Positions 7,993 to 17,077 of a stretch of 64,000 nucleotides of DNA are shown here, one piece after another. The notes beneath the pieces were generated by a model. It was not told where the DNA came from, made no database searches, and was given only the letters and a program-made list of their open reading frames with translations. This stretch comes from Oscillospiraceae bacterium (GTDB taxonomy: Bacteria > Bacillota > Clostridia > Oscillospirales > Ruminococcaceae). Location of the stretch: contig CADBXK010000001.1 in assembly GCA_902798695.1 (NCBI GenBank), forward strand, positions 558,001 to 622,000. Direction: 5' to 3'. How positions within the stretch are numbered: position 1 is the first letter of the stretch; every line of letters starts with the position of its first letter. A program made the position numbers and the translations under genes.

Positions 7993-9558
7993 ATGAAAAA
8001 AAACATCCTAATAAAAGGTGCACTAACTATATTAAGTGCATCTATAATAACGCGTATTTTAGGCTTCGTCTTTAGAATATATATAGCAGAAAAACTCGGT
8101 GCTGAAGGAATGGGCTTATATCAATTAATCACTTCACTATATATGCTTGTAGTAACGTTTGCAACATCAGGCATTAGTTTAGCTGTATCATGTATGATTG
8201 CAGAAAATATTGCAACAAACAAATATGGCTGCTCTAAATCTGTACTAAAAATATCTATTGTATGGGCGCTATCTGTTAGCATCATAGTATCAGTAATTCT
8301 ATTTATTTTTTCAATACCAATAAGTACTCATATTTTGAGGGACAATCGCACATTTTATTCTATTTTAATTTTAGCTCCCAGCCTACCATTTATGTCAGTT
8401 TCATGTTGTATAAAAGGCTATTTTTATGCAATGAGAAAATCTCTACACCCTTCAAACGCTATAGTCATAGAACAAATTATAAAAATGATATTTACTATTG
8501 GTTTAATTAGTTTGAACTTAAATAAAAATGATGCTTATTCTTGTGCGATTGTTTCATTTGGAATGACAATAGGAGAGATATCATCTTGTATATATATGGG
8601 AATTGTATATTACAAATCAAAAAAATCTATAAAAAATCAATATACCTATTCTAAGAAAATATTTTCTAACATTTTAAAAATATCAATTCCCATACAGACC
8701 AGCTCCACCCTTAATTCTTCTCTAAGGTTAGCTGAAAATATCTTGATCATAGAAGGATTAAAATTCTTCACTCATGGTGACAGCAGTGCTGCAACAAGCA
8801 CATACGGCGTAATAAAAGGCATGGCATTGCCCCTTCTTTTATTTCCAACCTCATTTCTGCAAGCAATAATAACCGTACTAATTCCAGAGCTTTCCGGTGC
8901 TAATGCGGGAGGCAAAGAAAAATCCATTCGAAAAGCATGCGAAAAATCACTACAACTAACATTAATTATGGGAATATATATTACAGCCATATTTTTAATA
9001 TTCCCGCAAGAAATCTCAAATCTCTTTTACAGCAATCCAAATGTCTCACCAATGATTAAAAATCTATGTATATTGTGTCCCTTAATGTATCTAGAAATGG
9101 TTTGTGTTGGAATATTAAATGCCATTGGTGAACAAGTTGCATCAATGAAATATAAAATTATAGATAGCATAACCCGTCTTGTTTTAATATGGTTTTTAGT
9201 TCCAAAAGGCGGAGTAAATGCATTTTTAATAATAATGATAATCTCAAATCTGTTTACCTCATTATTGAATTTATATCACCTATTGAAAGTTACATGCCTG
9301 CCTCTCGATTTAAATAAATGGGTAATCAAACCAACCATATCTATATTACTATCATCATGCGTATCTATATTTTTTAAAAATCAACTTTCAAAACTATTTC
9401 CCAACTGGATAACAATATTTTCTCTTGGTTTAATTATTATGGTAATATACATAGTGTTACTATTTAGCTTTAATTGTATAGGAAATAAAGAAATTTGCTT
9501 CATAAAAACGTGCTTCAAATTTAAAAATAAAACAAACAGGTCTAAGCGAAATAATTAA
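7993..9558 (+). CDS. SpoVB/MurJ-type polysaccharide or lipid-linked precursor flippase
   Basis: A polytopic MOP-superfamily exporter of about 521 aa with roughly 14 hydrophobic segments. The N terminus MKKNILIKGALTILSASIIT followed by ILGFVFRIYIAEKLGAEGMG is the hallmark of SpoVB-type proteins. In B. subtilis these act in spore cortex synthesis, while related members flip lipid II. I chose ATG 7993 because the family N terminus begins there, although its GAGGTG is about 13 nt away. An upstream TTG at 7921 would add 24 atypical residues. The gene stands alone and meets dacF tail to tail. Confidence 0.88.
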   Translation: MKKNILIKGALTILSASIITRILGFVFRIYIAEKLGAEGMGLYQLITSLYMLVVTFATSGISLAVSCMIAENIATNKYGCSKSVLKISIVWALSVSIIVSVILFIFSIPISTHILRDNRTFYSILILAPSLPFMSVSCCIKGYFYAMRKSLHPSNAIVIEQIIKMIFTIGLISLNLNKNDAYSCAIVSFGMTIGEISSCIYMGIVYYKSKKSIKNQYTYSKKIFSNILKISIPIQTSSTLNSSLRLAENILIIEGLKFFTHGDSSAATSTYGVIKGMALPLLLFPTSFLQAIITVLIPELSGANAGGKEKSIRKACEKSLQLTLIMGIYITAIFLIFPQEISNLFYSNPNVSPMIKNLCILCPLMYLEMVCVGILNAIGEQVASMKYKIIDSITRLVLIWFLVPKGGVNAFLIIMIISNLFTSLLNLYHLLKVTCLPLDLNKWVIKPTISILLSSCVSIFFKNQLSKLFPNWITIFSLGLIIMVIYIVLLFSFNCIGNKEICFIKTCFKFKNKTNRSKRNN

Positions 9559-9583
9559 CACAAACTATACAAAATGTAAAAAA

Positions 9584-10930
9584 CTATTTCCTAAACTTTT
9601 TAGATTTATGATATCTACGAACTTTATTTTTTCTCTTTAAATGTCCAACTATTCTAATACATACTATAGCTAAAACAATCGATATTACTATCGAAATAAA
9701 CCACCAAGACAAAAGTACGCTTTGTATAATATTGGTTGAAAAAGACAAAATGTTTAAATCAATATCATTAGCGGCAACAACATCTACAGTTTGTATAACC
9801 TGATCCGAAAGTTTTAAATCCACCTGTCCCAAAACCTGCCCTTTTTTTATCGGCGCATTAACTTCAGAAGGCAACTTAGACGTATCCCAAAAAATAGTTG
9901 ATGAATTTATAGATTTTGGCAACAATTCAACCACTTGATCTTTCAACGTTAAAACAACAGAATCTGTATTTTGTCCCATATTAACTTTAATGCTATTAGG
10001 AATCATTTTTTCTCCTGGGATACCAATAGTAACCAATCTTAAATTTTTAAAAGCCCACTTATATAGTCCTAAAGCATCCGCGTAAGAATTGTTTTCTTCT
10101 GTTTGAGGAGCACCCATAGTTATTAATAAATAATTATAATTATCTTCACTCGCTAAGCTAATCAGGCTCTTTTTTCCGTTAAAACTAGCAGTTTTTATTC
10201 CACGAACTCTTTCATCATAATATTTACCACCCAAATATCTGCTCATCATGTGATTACTATGTTGAATTTTTCTCTGTTCGGGATGTTTATCTGTTGCACT
10301 CATCATATAAGATTGCGACGTTGCTATTTTTTCAAACGTAGGATTTTGTAAACAATATTCAGTCAAAAGATACATATCGTATGCCGTTGACTGATTTTCT
10401 TCGGACAATCCATCTGGGTCAGCGAAAACAGTATTTTCCATTCCAATTTCTTTAGCTTTCTCGTTCATCTTTGCAACAAAATCGTCTATATTATCCCCAC
10501 TAATATAATCCGCCAAAATCATAGTAGCTTCAGAAGCAGAACAAAGCATAGTTGCATAAATAGCATCTCGCATAGAAATAGTCTCGCCTCGCCTAATATC
10601 TACTGTAGCTGCATTTTTTAAGTAAAGTCTATCAAAAATATATCTTTTAGCGGTTAATGGCTTATCTAAAAAAGTTTCTATATTCTCATCCCCACAAGAT
10701 TCCAAGGTCAAAATAACAGTCATCATTTTTACTAAAGAAGACGCGGGTACTTTTAAATCTTTATTTTTATCATAAACAACCATTTTTGTATCACGATTTA
10801 CAAAATATACAGATTCACTCATAATTGGTAAATCAATGTTATATGGAGTAGCTGCAAAAACAGTAAAACTCAAGCTAAAAATCAACAACATTGATATAAA
10901 AAGCACAATAATCCTTTTTGTAAAATTCAT
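9584..10930 (-). CDS. DacF-like D-alanyl-D-alanine carboxypeptidase (PBP5 family) with altered motifs
   Basis: Peptidase S11 family proteins trim the terminal D-Ala of peptidoglycan stem peptides. The 448-aa protein has a signal peptide (cleavage near FA-A, residue 27), the catalytic SxxK as S65-L-V-K68, and a C-terminal transmembrane helix plus a very basic tail, as in DacF. Two other motifs deviate. SxN is SAS (131-133) and KTG is KTA (246-248, in GIKTASFNG). Such changes may lower or alter activity. The ATG follows a short AGGAG-like sequence (GGAGAT), and a promoter lies about 100 nt upstream. Expression in sporulation cannot be read from the sequence. Confidence 0.88.
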   Translation of the reverse strand: MNFTKRIIVLFISMLLIFSLSFTVFAATPYNIDLPIMSESVYFVNRDTKMVVYDKNKDLKVPASSLVKMMTVILTLESCGDENIETFLDKPLTAKRYIFDRLYLKNAATVDIRRGETISMRDAIYATMLCSASEATMILADYISGDNIDDFVAKMNEKAKEIGMENTVFADPDGLSEENQSTAYDMYLLTEYCLQNPTFEKIATSQSYMMSATDKHPEQRKIQHSNHMMSRYLGGKYYDERVRGIKTASFNGKKSLISLASEDNYNYLLITMGAPQTEENNSYADALGLYKWAFKNLRLVTIGIPGEKMIPNSIKVNMGQNTDSVVLTLKDQVVELLPKSINSSTIFWDTSKLPSEVNAPIKKGQVLGQVDLKLSDQVIQTVDVVAANDIDLNILSFSTNIIQSVLLSWWFISIVISIVLAIVCIRIVGHLKRKNKVRRYHKSKKFRK

Positions 10931-11027
10931 ATAGACAATCTCCTAGAAATAGTTTAAAATAAACATTGTGGCTACAAAAATTGTTTTGATTGTAAAATCA
11001 CAATATGATTAACACATACTGCATAAT

Positions 11028-11056
11028 ATTATATCAAACGCATAGGTAAAAATCAA
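11028..11056 (-). promoter_or_regulatory. Putative sigma-A promoter of the dacF-like gene
   Basis: TTGATT (11051-11056), a 17-nt spacer and TATAAT (11028-11033) on the minus strand, about 100 nt ahead of the start codon. Confidence 0.6.
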
Positions 11057-11187
11057 CAACATATGTATTACATTTTTGTTAATAATATCTTTCAAAAAAA
11101 TCGTAGATATTACTTATAGTATATTTATTTTTGTTTCAATTGTGATTTTTTATATGCATTTATACTTTACGAGTGGAGGAATTAAAG

Positions 11188-11853
11188 TTGATTTGGTTAA
11201 CAGGTGACAAACATGGTCAAATAACCCCTTTTTCAGAAAATTCAAAATATAAAAAAATTAAGAAAAATGATACTTTAATAGTATGTGGAGATTTCGGCTT
11301 TTTATGGAATAAATCTAAACAAGAAACAAAAAATTTAAAATGGTTAACTAAAAGGAAATATACAATTGCTTTTGTCGACGGAAGCAATGACAATTACGAT
11401 ATTATATCCGAATATCCAATAGAAGATTGGAACGGCGGAAAAATTAGACGCATATCTAAAAACATAATTTATCTCATGCGCGGTGAATTATATGATATAG
11501 AAAACACAAAAGTTCTATCTTTTGGTGGAAGTGTTAATGACAACAATTCCAATGAAGAAACATATTGTTTAGAAAATGCGTATCCCACTAAACAGCAAAT
11601 AGATAATGTTATTAATAATATTAAAAAGGTTAATGGTGAAATTGATTTAATTATTACACATGAAGCGCCCAATTCAATAAAATCATGTTTGTGCAACAAT
11701 AAAGACGAACACAATACTTTTACCAATATATTGGAAGAAATTAGAGTCCACTCTAATTTTAAAAAATGGTTTTTCGGTAAATATCATATAGACAAAATAA
11801 TTCCACCAAAATATTATGCTGTGTTTGAAGATTTAATAAAATTGGAAAAATAA
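11188..11853 (+). CDS. Calcineurin-like metallophosphoesterase
   Basis: The 221-aa protein shows the dimetal phosphoesterase motif series: GDKHG near the N terminus (D-x-H block), VCGDFGFLW (GDxxD-like block), VDGSNDNYD (GNHD/E position), ITHEAPNS, and FGKYHID in place of GHxH. Family members hydrolyse phosphomono- or diesters; the substrate here is unknown. A TTG at 11188 is preferred because GGAGGA lies 7 nt before it. The more upstream GTG at 11173 would fall inside that ribosome binding site. It is a stand-alone gene between dacF and alr, ending at a strong terminator. Confidence 0.82.
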   Translation: MIWLTGDKHGQITPFSENSKYKKIKKNDTLIVCGDFGFLWNKSKQETKNLKWLTKRKYTIAFVDGSNDNYDIISEYPIEDWNGGKIRRISKNIIYLMRGELYDIENTKVLSFGGSVNDNNSNEETYCLENAYPTKQQIDNVINNIKKVNGEIDLIITHEAPNSIKSCLCNNKDEHNTFTNILEEIRVHSNFKKWFFGKYHIDKIIPPKYYAVFEDLIKLEK

Positions 11854-11856
11854 AAT

Positions 11857-11899
11857 AAAAAGTGTGAGAACTAATTAATTATAGCTCTCACGCTTTTTA
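11857..11899. terminator. Bidirectional terminator between metallophosphoesterase and alr
   Basis: A-rich arm aaaaagtgtgaga pairs with tctcacgcttttt across an AT-rich loop. This gives a T run on both strands. It lies between the two convergent stop codons. Confidence 0.85.
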
Positions 11900-11913
11900 T
11901 TTTATATACAAAT

Positions 11914-13020
11914 CTATTTATCATTAATATATAATCTAGGAACTCTTTTTGAAACATTACACATAACTTCATATCCAATAGTTCCAATAAGTTCAGCAAC
12001 ATCATCAGCTGATATAATATTTTCACCATCACTTCCAAATAAAGTAACAACATCTCCGGCTTTAACATCTATTCCTGTAACATCAATCATAATATGATCC
12101 ATGCAAACATTCCCTACAACGCTAGCAACCTTACCGTTTACCAAAACCTTACCTTTATTGGAAAGCCTTCTAGAATATCCATCAGCATATCCAACAGACA
12201 CTGTAGCTATTTTTCTTTCACTATCCGCACAAAAAGTTCTACCATACCCAATAGTTTCACCCTTTTGAATAGTCTTAACCATACTTACCGTAGCTCTAAA
12301 AGACATTACAGGTCTAAGCTCCTCACACTTCACTTCATTACTAGGTTGCAAACCATATAAAATAATACCTGGTCTAACCAAGGAAAAGCCATTCCCAACT
12401 TTTCTCAAAATAGCTGCACTATTCTTACAATGAGCATTTTTTATTGTTGATGCAGATAATCTAAATTTTTCAATTTGATCTGATGTAAATTTAACATCTC
12501 CATCCGATAATGAATCTGCACAACACAAGTGTGTAAATATTCCGCTTAATTTAAATCCTGGTAATTTAGCATACTTCATAAAATCATCAGACGGTAAAAA
12601 ACCAACTCTGTTCATACCAGTATCTATAGCTATATGTATAGAAATGCTCTGCCCTATTTTAGCTAAATTCTCACTCAAAGCAACAGCATATTCCTTACAA
12701 AAAACAGATTGAGAAATATTATATTTAGCTAAAACATTAGCATTTTCAGGAAATGTATAACCTAATACTAAAATTTCACCTTCTATTCCAGCTTCTCTCA
12801 ATCCAACAGCCTCTTCTAAACTTGCAACAACCCAATTTTCTATTTTAAAATTTTTCTGTAAAAACTTAGAAACACACTGCGATCCACATCCATATGCATC
12901 AGCCTTAACAACTGCCATAGGCTTTTCTGATTTATCCAACCTACTAAGTATCAAATTCATATTAGAACTTAATGAATCATAGTCTATTTCTACCCAACAA
13001 CGCCGCGTATACCTTTGCAA
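11914..13020 (-). CDS. alr: Alanine racemase
   Basis: A PLP-dependent fold-III racemase that makes D-alanine for peptidoglycan. The 368-aa protein has the PLP-lysine block AVVKADAYGCG (about residues 36-46), with the Lys that forms the aldimine. It also carries GMNRVGF and the C-terminal VGNVCMDHIMIDVT segment, which belongs to the second active-site half. Length is normal. The start is TTG (13018-13020) behind GGAGTG at 7-nt spacing. It is read after rpsT and a 54-aa membrane protein gene, but a good rpsT terminator suggests separate transcription. Confidence 0.96.
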   Translation of the reverse strand: MQRYTRRCWVEIDYDSLSSNMNLILSRLDKSEKPMAVVKADAYGCGSQCVSKFLQKNFKIENWVVASLEEAVGLREAGIEGEILVLGYTFPENANVLAKYNISQSVFCKEYAVALSENLAKIGQSISIHIAIDTGMNRVGFLPSDDFMKYAKLPGFKLSGIFTHLCCADSLSDGDVKFTSDQIEKFRLSASTIKNAHCKNSAAILRKVGNGFSLVRPGIILYGLQPSNEVKCEELRPVMSFRATVSMVKTIQKGETIGYGRTFCADSERKIATVSVGYADGYSRRLSNKGKVLVNGKVASVVGNVCMDHIMIDVTGIDVKAGDVVTLFGSDGENIISADDVAELIGTIGYEVMCNVSKRVPRLYINDK

Positions 13021-13107
13021 AAAAATTCACTCCATACCGTTTACTTATTATCATAAATAAGTGCTAAATAATTGAAAATAATATTAACAAAAAACAACTA
13101 ACAATAT

Positions 13108-13272
13108 CTAAAAAATGCCACAATCATCATAATCTCGCCATTTAATATCATGTTGTTTTTTTAAAGAAATTCTATTTAATATAAATGCCACAACAGATGC
13201 AACAGTAGCCAAACACAACAATGCCGAAACTGCCGTAAGCATAACATAATTTTTATGTTTACCATGTTTCAT
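13108..13272 (-). CDS. Small single-pass membrane protein, unknown
   Basis: A 54-aa open frame reading MKHGKHKNYVMLTAVSA at its start, followed by a roughly 20-residue hydrophobic helix and a charged, aspartate-rich tail ending in DYDDCGIF. It has an AAGGGG about 11 nt before the ATG. Basic residues before the helix suggest N-in topology. I recognise no family. It sits alone between rpsT (with its terminator) and alr. Support comes from the plausible RBS and protein-like composition; it could still be spurious. Confidence 0.55.
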   Translation of the reverse strand: MKHGKHKNYVMLTAVSALLCLATVASVVAFILNRISLKKQHDIKWRDYDDCGIF

Positions 13273-13403
13273 ACAAAGATCATCCCCTTCTCAAATCAAA
13301 ATATATATAACAATCCTAAAACACAAACTTATGATAATATAATTTACCAAATAAGTCAATATATTACAATTACTATATTATTACAATTTTATAACTATCT
13401 TAC

Positions 13404-13445
13404 AAATAAAAAATGTTGCTTAGCGCACACCTTCACTAAACAACA
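13404..13445 (-). terminator. Intrinsic terminator of rpsT
   Basis: On the minus strand a 12-bp stem (13434-13445 with 13414-13425, two G-U pairs, 8-nt loop) is followed by a T-rich run, about 20 nt after the rpsT stop. Confidence 0.85.
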
Positions 13446-13462
13446 CAAAGTCAAACAAAAAT

Positions 13463-13723
13463 TTACTTGCTAGCATTTAACAATCTCTGCAATTGAGATT
13501 TTTTATTTGCAACTTTATTCTTATGAAAAACACCTTTTGCAGCAGCCTGATCCAACTTTTTAACTGCAAAACGAATAGCTTCTTCTTTATTTTCCAAACC
13601 ACCATCAACAGCACTAACTGCAGTTTTTATAGCAGTTTTTAAATTGCTTTTTATCATCTTATTTCTAAGAGTCTTAGTTCTTGTAACTCTAACTCTTTTC
13701 TTAGCTGAATTAATATTTGGCAC
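13463..13723 (-). CDS. rpsT: 30S ribosomal protein S20
   Basis: S20 binds 16S rRNA early in 30S assembly. The 86-aa protein has the typical start [20 protein letters not shown] and a C-terminal [15 protein letters not shown] at 13723 gives the normal length and places AGGAGG 10 nt upstream. Longer readings would start inside the leader. rpsT next to gpr and spoIIP is the same neighbourhood as in Bacillus, although gpr is divergent here. Confidence 0.96.
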   Translation of the reverse strand: MPNINSAKKRVRVTRTKTLRNKMIKSNLKTAIKTAVSAVDGGLENKEEAIRFAVKKLDQAAAKGVFHKNKVANKKSQLQRLLNASK

Positions 13724-13793
13724 TACCAACACACCTCCTATTGTTCTTAATAAAACGAGCGTGAGACACTCCACTCGCTAACATACGCAAACT

Positions 13794-13822
13794 ATTATAA
13801 CACACTTTATCATCAAATGCAA
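13794..13822 (-). promoter_or_regulatory. Putative sigma-A promoter of rpsT
   Basis: TTGCAT (13817-13822), a 17-nt spacer and TATAAT (13794-13799) on the minus strand, about 70 nt before the GTG. The leader between them contains GAGTG/CACGCTC half-repeats that may fold. Confidence 0.6.
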
Positions 13823-13897
13823 TAATATTTAAAAATAAATGGGCACAATATTTTTATAAAATAAAATAATCTTAAATTAAAAGGGGTGTTTTTAGTT

Positions 13898-14749
13898 TTG
13901 GGAATTAGAACAGACATAGCATCAGAATCTAAAGTGTTAAAAGAAAAGATACCAGATGGCGTATCACAAAACATACAAACAATCAATGGTGTTAAAGTTA
14001 TAGAAATACAAATAAAAAATGAAAATGGCGCAAAAATACTAAACCGATCTATCGGAACATATATAACTTTAGAACACTCACATATGCTTTTACCAGAAAA
14101 CGCAGAAATCATCACAAAAATTCTTGTTAACGAACTAAAAAACTTTACCTCAAATAAAAAATCTGTTTTAGTAGTTGGATTGGGAAACCAAAATATCTCA
14201 CCCGATGCAATAGGTCCATCAGTTGCAGACAAAATAATTGCAACACGTCATTTAAAAGGTCCCTTAGCCGATCAGTTGGGTTTATCACAATTAACATCTG
14301 TCTCTGTAATTGCTCCCGGCGTTCTAGGTCAAACAGGAATAGAAGTATTTGAAATTATACAATCACTAGCTAAAAAAACAAATCCAGATATGATAATAGC
14401 CATAGACGCTTTAGCTGCAAAATCAATGGATAGACTTGGCACAACAATACAAATAACCAATACTGGCATATCTCCCGGATCTGGAGTTGAAAACAAAAGA
14501 GCAGAAATATCCAAAAACACACTTAATATTCCCGTTGTTGCACTAGGAATGCCCACTGTAGTTGACATGGAAACCATTATTTCAGAAATGTGTCCAAATC
14601 AAAAAGTTGCAACCCCATCTTCCATGATGGTCACCCCAAGAAATATTGATCAAATCATATCTAGAAGTTCGTCATTAATATCTAATTCAATAAATCAAGC
14701 TCTTTTTCCAACACTATCTCCCGAAGAAATTGAATCCTTAGCTTCATAA
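13898..14749 (+). CDS. gpr: Germination protease Gpr
   Basis: Gpr degrades small acid-soluble spore proteins when a spore germinates. It is made in the forespore as an inactive zymogen. The product (about 283 aa) shows IRTDIASES near its start, VVGLGNQNISPDAIGP, RHLKGP, IAPGVLGQTGIE and IAIDALAAKS, all strongly conserved in peptidase family A25. I favour the TTG at 13898. A GTG at 13886 lies in the AAGGGGTG ribosome binding site. With this start only two residues precede IRTD, so the N-terminal propeptide is very short. spoIIP follows 94 nt later. Confidence 0.94.
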   Translation: MGIRTDIASESKVLKEKIPDGVSQNIQTINGVKVIEIQIKNENGAKILNRSIGTYITLEHSHMLLPENAEIITKILVNELKNFTSNKKSVLVVGLGNQNISPDAIGPSVADKIIATRHLKGPLADQLGLSQLTSVSVIAPGVLGQTGIEVFEIIQSLAKKTNPDMIIAIDALAAKSMDRLGTTIQITNTGISPGSGVENKRAEISKNTLNIPVVALGMPTVVDMETIISEMCPNQKVATPSSMMVTPRNIDQIISRSSSLISNSINQALFPTLSPEEIESLAS

Positions 14750-14843
14750 GATTAATCAATAATCAAATTTTGGTATAAATAAGCTTATAACCTTCATATG
14801 ATATTTTAATATATATTTTGTTAATATCAAGGAGGGTTTTATT

Positions 14844-15995
14844 TTGAAACCAAAATGCTGGAAATCAAAAATTATATCCCTAATAACCATAACTTCTTTT
14901 TCTATAATAAGTAATAAATTAATTATAGAAAATATTCCTTCTGTTGGTGCTATAGTTGAACAAACAGCTATTGCATCGGCACAGTTAAACTTACCCAACA
15001 ACAGTAATTTTATACCATATATCACAACAGATAATCAAGAATCCAATTCTTTATCTGTAAACAATTCTCCTGACATAAACAAACAATCAGAAGTTCAAAC
15101 AGTCAACAATTCAAACGAACAACCCAAAACAAATACCGATGAACCTCCAATAGCTACATTTAGCGAGGAAGAACTCAATCAATTTCCCGATAACAATGGT
15201 CCTATAATAAGAAAACACTATGAAGCTGGATCTACTGAACAGTATGTAAATATTGGTAATTCTGCATTTGTTCGAAATATGACAAAATTGCCAAATCAAG
15301 TAATAATTGATGCAAATAATTCTAAGCCCGCTTTTACATTAACCAAAGGTAGTGAACCTCAGGTGTTAATATACCATACTCATACTACAGAATCATATGA
15401 ATTAAAAGAAAAAGATTACTATGCAGCTAACTCACCAATAAGATCCAAAAACACAAATATGAGTGTAGTTAGAGTTGGCGACGAAATAACAAAATGCTTA
15501 GAGCAAGCCGGAATAGGCGTAATCCACGACACAACAATCCATGATGATCCTGCATATAAAGGTGCATATGATAGATCTCAGCAAACTATGCGCAAAGCTT
15601 TAGAAAAATATCCTTCAATAAAAGTTGCATTAGATGTTCATAGAGATGCTATTGCAAATGATAAAGGAGAAAGATATGCTCCGATAGCCAACATAAACGG
15701 CAGAAATGCGTCACAGATAATGATAATATCCGGTTGCGATAATGGAACTATGAACTATCCAAACTACACTCAAAATTTAGCATTTGCTTGTTTGCTTCAA
15801 CGTCAACTCGAAACAGACTACCCTTCTTTAACCAGACCTGCCTCCTTTAAATATAAATATTATAATCAAAGTTTAACTCCTGGAACACTATTAATTGAAT
15901 TTGGAGGTCATGCAAATAGCGTGAATGAAGCAATATATGCAGGGTGGTTGTTTGGAAAATCTCTTGTTAACGCACTTGCAACCATTCAAAATTAA
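14844..15995 (+). CDS. spoIIP: Stage II sporulation protein P (SpoIIP)
   Basis: SpoIIP is the amidase/endopeptidase of the SpoIIDMP complex that removes septal peptidoglycan during engulfment. The 383-aa protein has an N-terminal hydrophobic anchor, an Asn/Ser-rich linker (about residues 50-115) and the catalytic domain. VLIYHTHTTESY, LDVHRDA and IEFGGHANS carry the probable metal-binding His/Glu residues. TTG start at 14844 behind AAGGAGGG. gpr and spoIIP are adjacent in many endospore formers, which supports both calls. Confidence 0.95.
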   Translation: MKPKCWKSKIISLITITSFSIISNKLIIENIPSVGAIVEQTAIASAQLNLPNNSNFIPYITTDNQESNSLSVNNSPDINKQSEVQTVNNSNEQPKTNTDEPPIATFSEEELNQFPDNNGPIIRKHYEAGSTEQYVNIGNSAFVRNMTKLPNQVIIDANNSKPAFTLTKGSEPQVLIYHTHTTESYELKEKDYYAANSPIRSKNTNMSVVRVGDEITKCLEQAGIGVIHDTTIHDDPAYKGAYDRSQQTMRKALEKYPSIKVALDVHRDAIANDKGERYAPIANINGRNASQIMIISGCDNGTMNYPNYTQNLAFACLLQRQLETDYPSLTRPASFKYKYYNQSLTPGTLLIEFGGHANSVNEAIYAGWLFGKSLVNALATIQN

Positions 15996-16036
15996 ATTGC
16001 CATTCACTACATTAATTTCAAAAAGGTGAAAAAACT

Positions 16037-17077
16037 ATGTTTTATAAAAATAAATTTATAACCATAATTCCAATAATTATTTGCTTTACAATTGCCGTTC
16101 TAACTTCATCTATATTTGTTCACGCAGAAGACAACAGTCAAAATAATAATAACAAAGAATACATAAAATGGGTAAAATTTAACATACCTAGTGAGGCGAT
16201 GGAAAAAGCCCTAAAAGCCGATATAGAAAACAAAGATAGTGAACATAAAACGCCATTTATAACACTTCTAAGTTTATTAGGAGCAAAATATTGGGGAGAA
16301 TGGGGAAAATATAAAACAGAAGACATGAATTATTTTATTGAAAAACTAAAATCAGGCGAAAGCGAAAGCAGTCTATCGCAAAACTACGAAAAATTCCCAT
16401 ATTTTCAACAAGTATATCAGGCAGTGTTCTCTGAAATGATAGGAAATTATCAAATTTCTAAACAAACAGACTCCAACGGAACTCCAATATTTGAAGAAAA
16501 ATATGGCTTAAAAGCATACTCTCCAATTGCATATGGATATAAATTTTCTCACTGTAGAGATTTTGGTAATTCTAGAAGTTTTGGATATCGCCGAAACCAT
16601 TTAGGAAACGATCTAATGGCTCAAACAGGAACTCCTATTGTTGCCGTAGAAAGTGGGATTGTTGCAAAATGTGCATGGAACAAGTATGGTGGCTGGAGAA
16701 TTGGAATTCGAAGTTTTGACGGCCAAAGATATTATTACTATGCACACTGTCAAAAAGATCATCCGTTCATTGAAGGTTTAAAGGAAGGCGACACAGTTTG
16801 CGCTGGCCAACCAATAGCATATGTTGGTATGACTGGATATAGCACAAAAGAAAATGTAAATGGAATGCAAAAACCCCATTTACATTTTGGAATGCAACTA
16901 ATATTCGATCCTTCACAGGAAGAAGGAAAAAATGAAATCTGGATAGACGTATATGATATAATTAACTTTTTAGAACATCACAAATCAGTTTTAACAAAAA
17001 ATCCTGAAGATAAAGACTACAAAACAAAATATATATTTGAAGACCCTACATACAGGAAATTTGTTAAATCAACATAA
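16037..17077 (+). CDS. Secreted M23 (LytM-type) peptidase
   Basis: The 346-aa protein has a signal peptide or anchor (residues 1-31, ending VHA) and a C-terminal M23 metallopeptidase domain. The zinc-site motifs are HLGND (HxxxD) and HLHFG (HxH). Family members cleave peptidoglycan cross-bridges, or are degenerate and activate other hydrolases; the motifs here are intact. Lying 41 nt behind spoIIP, it may be co-expressed in sporulation, but no SpoIIQ-like feature lets me name it. Its 3' end overlaps birA by 9 nt, tail to tail. Confidence 0.85.
   Translation: MFYKNKFITIIPIIICFTIAVLTSSIFVHAEDNSQNNNNKEYIKWVKFNIPSEAMEKALKADIENKDSEHKTPFITLLSLLGAKYWGEWGKYKTEDMNYFIEKLKSGESESSLSQNYEKFPYFQQVYQAVFSEMIGNYQISKQTDSNGTPIFEEKYGLKAYSPIAYGYKFSHCRDFGNSRSFGYRRNHLGNDLMAQTGTPIVAVESGIVAKCAWNKYGGWRIGIRSFDGQRYYYYAHCQKDHPFIEGLKEGDTVCAGQPIAYVGMTGYSTKENVNGMQKPHLHFGMQLIFDPSQEEGKNEIWIDVYDIINFLEHHKSVLTKNPEDKDYKTKYIFEDPTYRKFVKST

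Noticed and set aside
13801-13860. Sigma-G promoter for gpr (TGCAATA / CACAATA)
   Set aside because: Expected from biology, but spacing and -10 match are too weak to claim from sequence alone.
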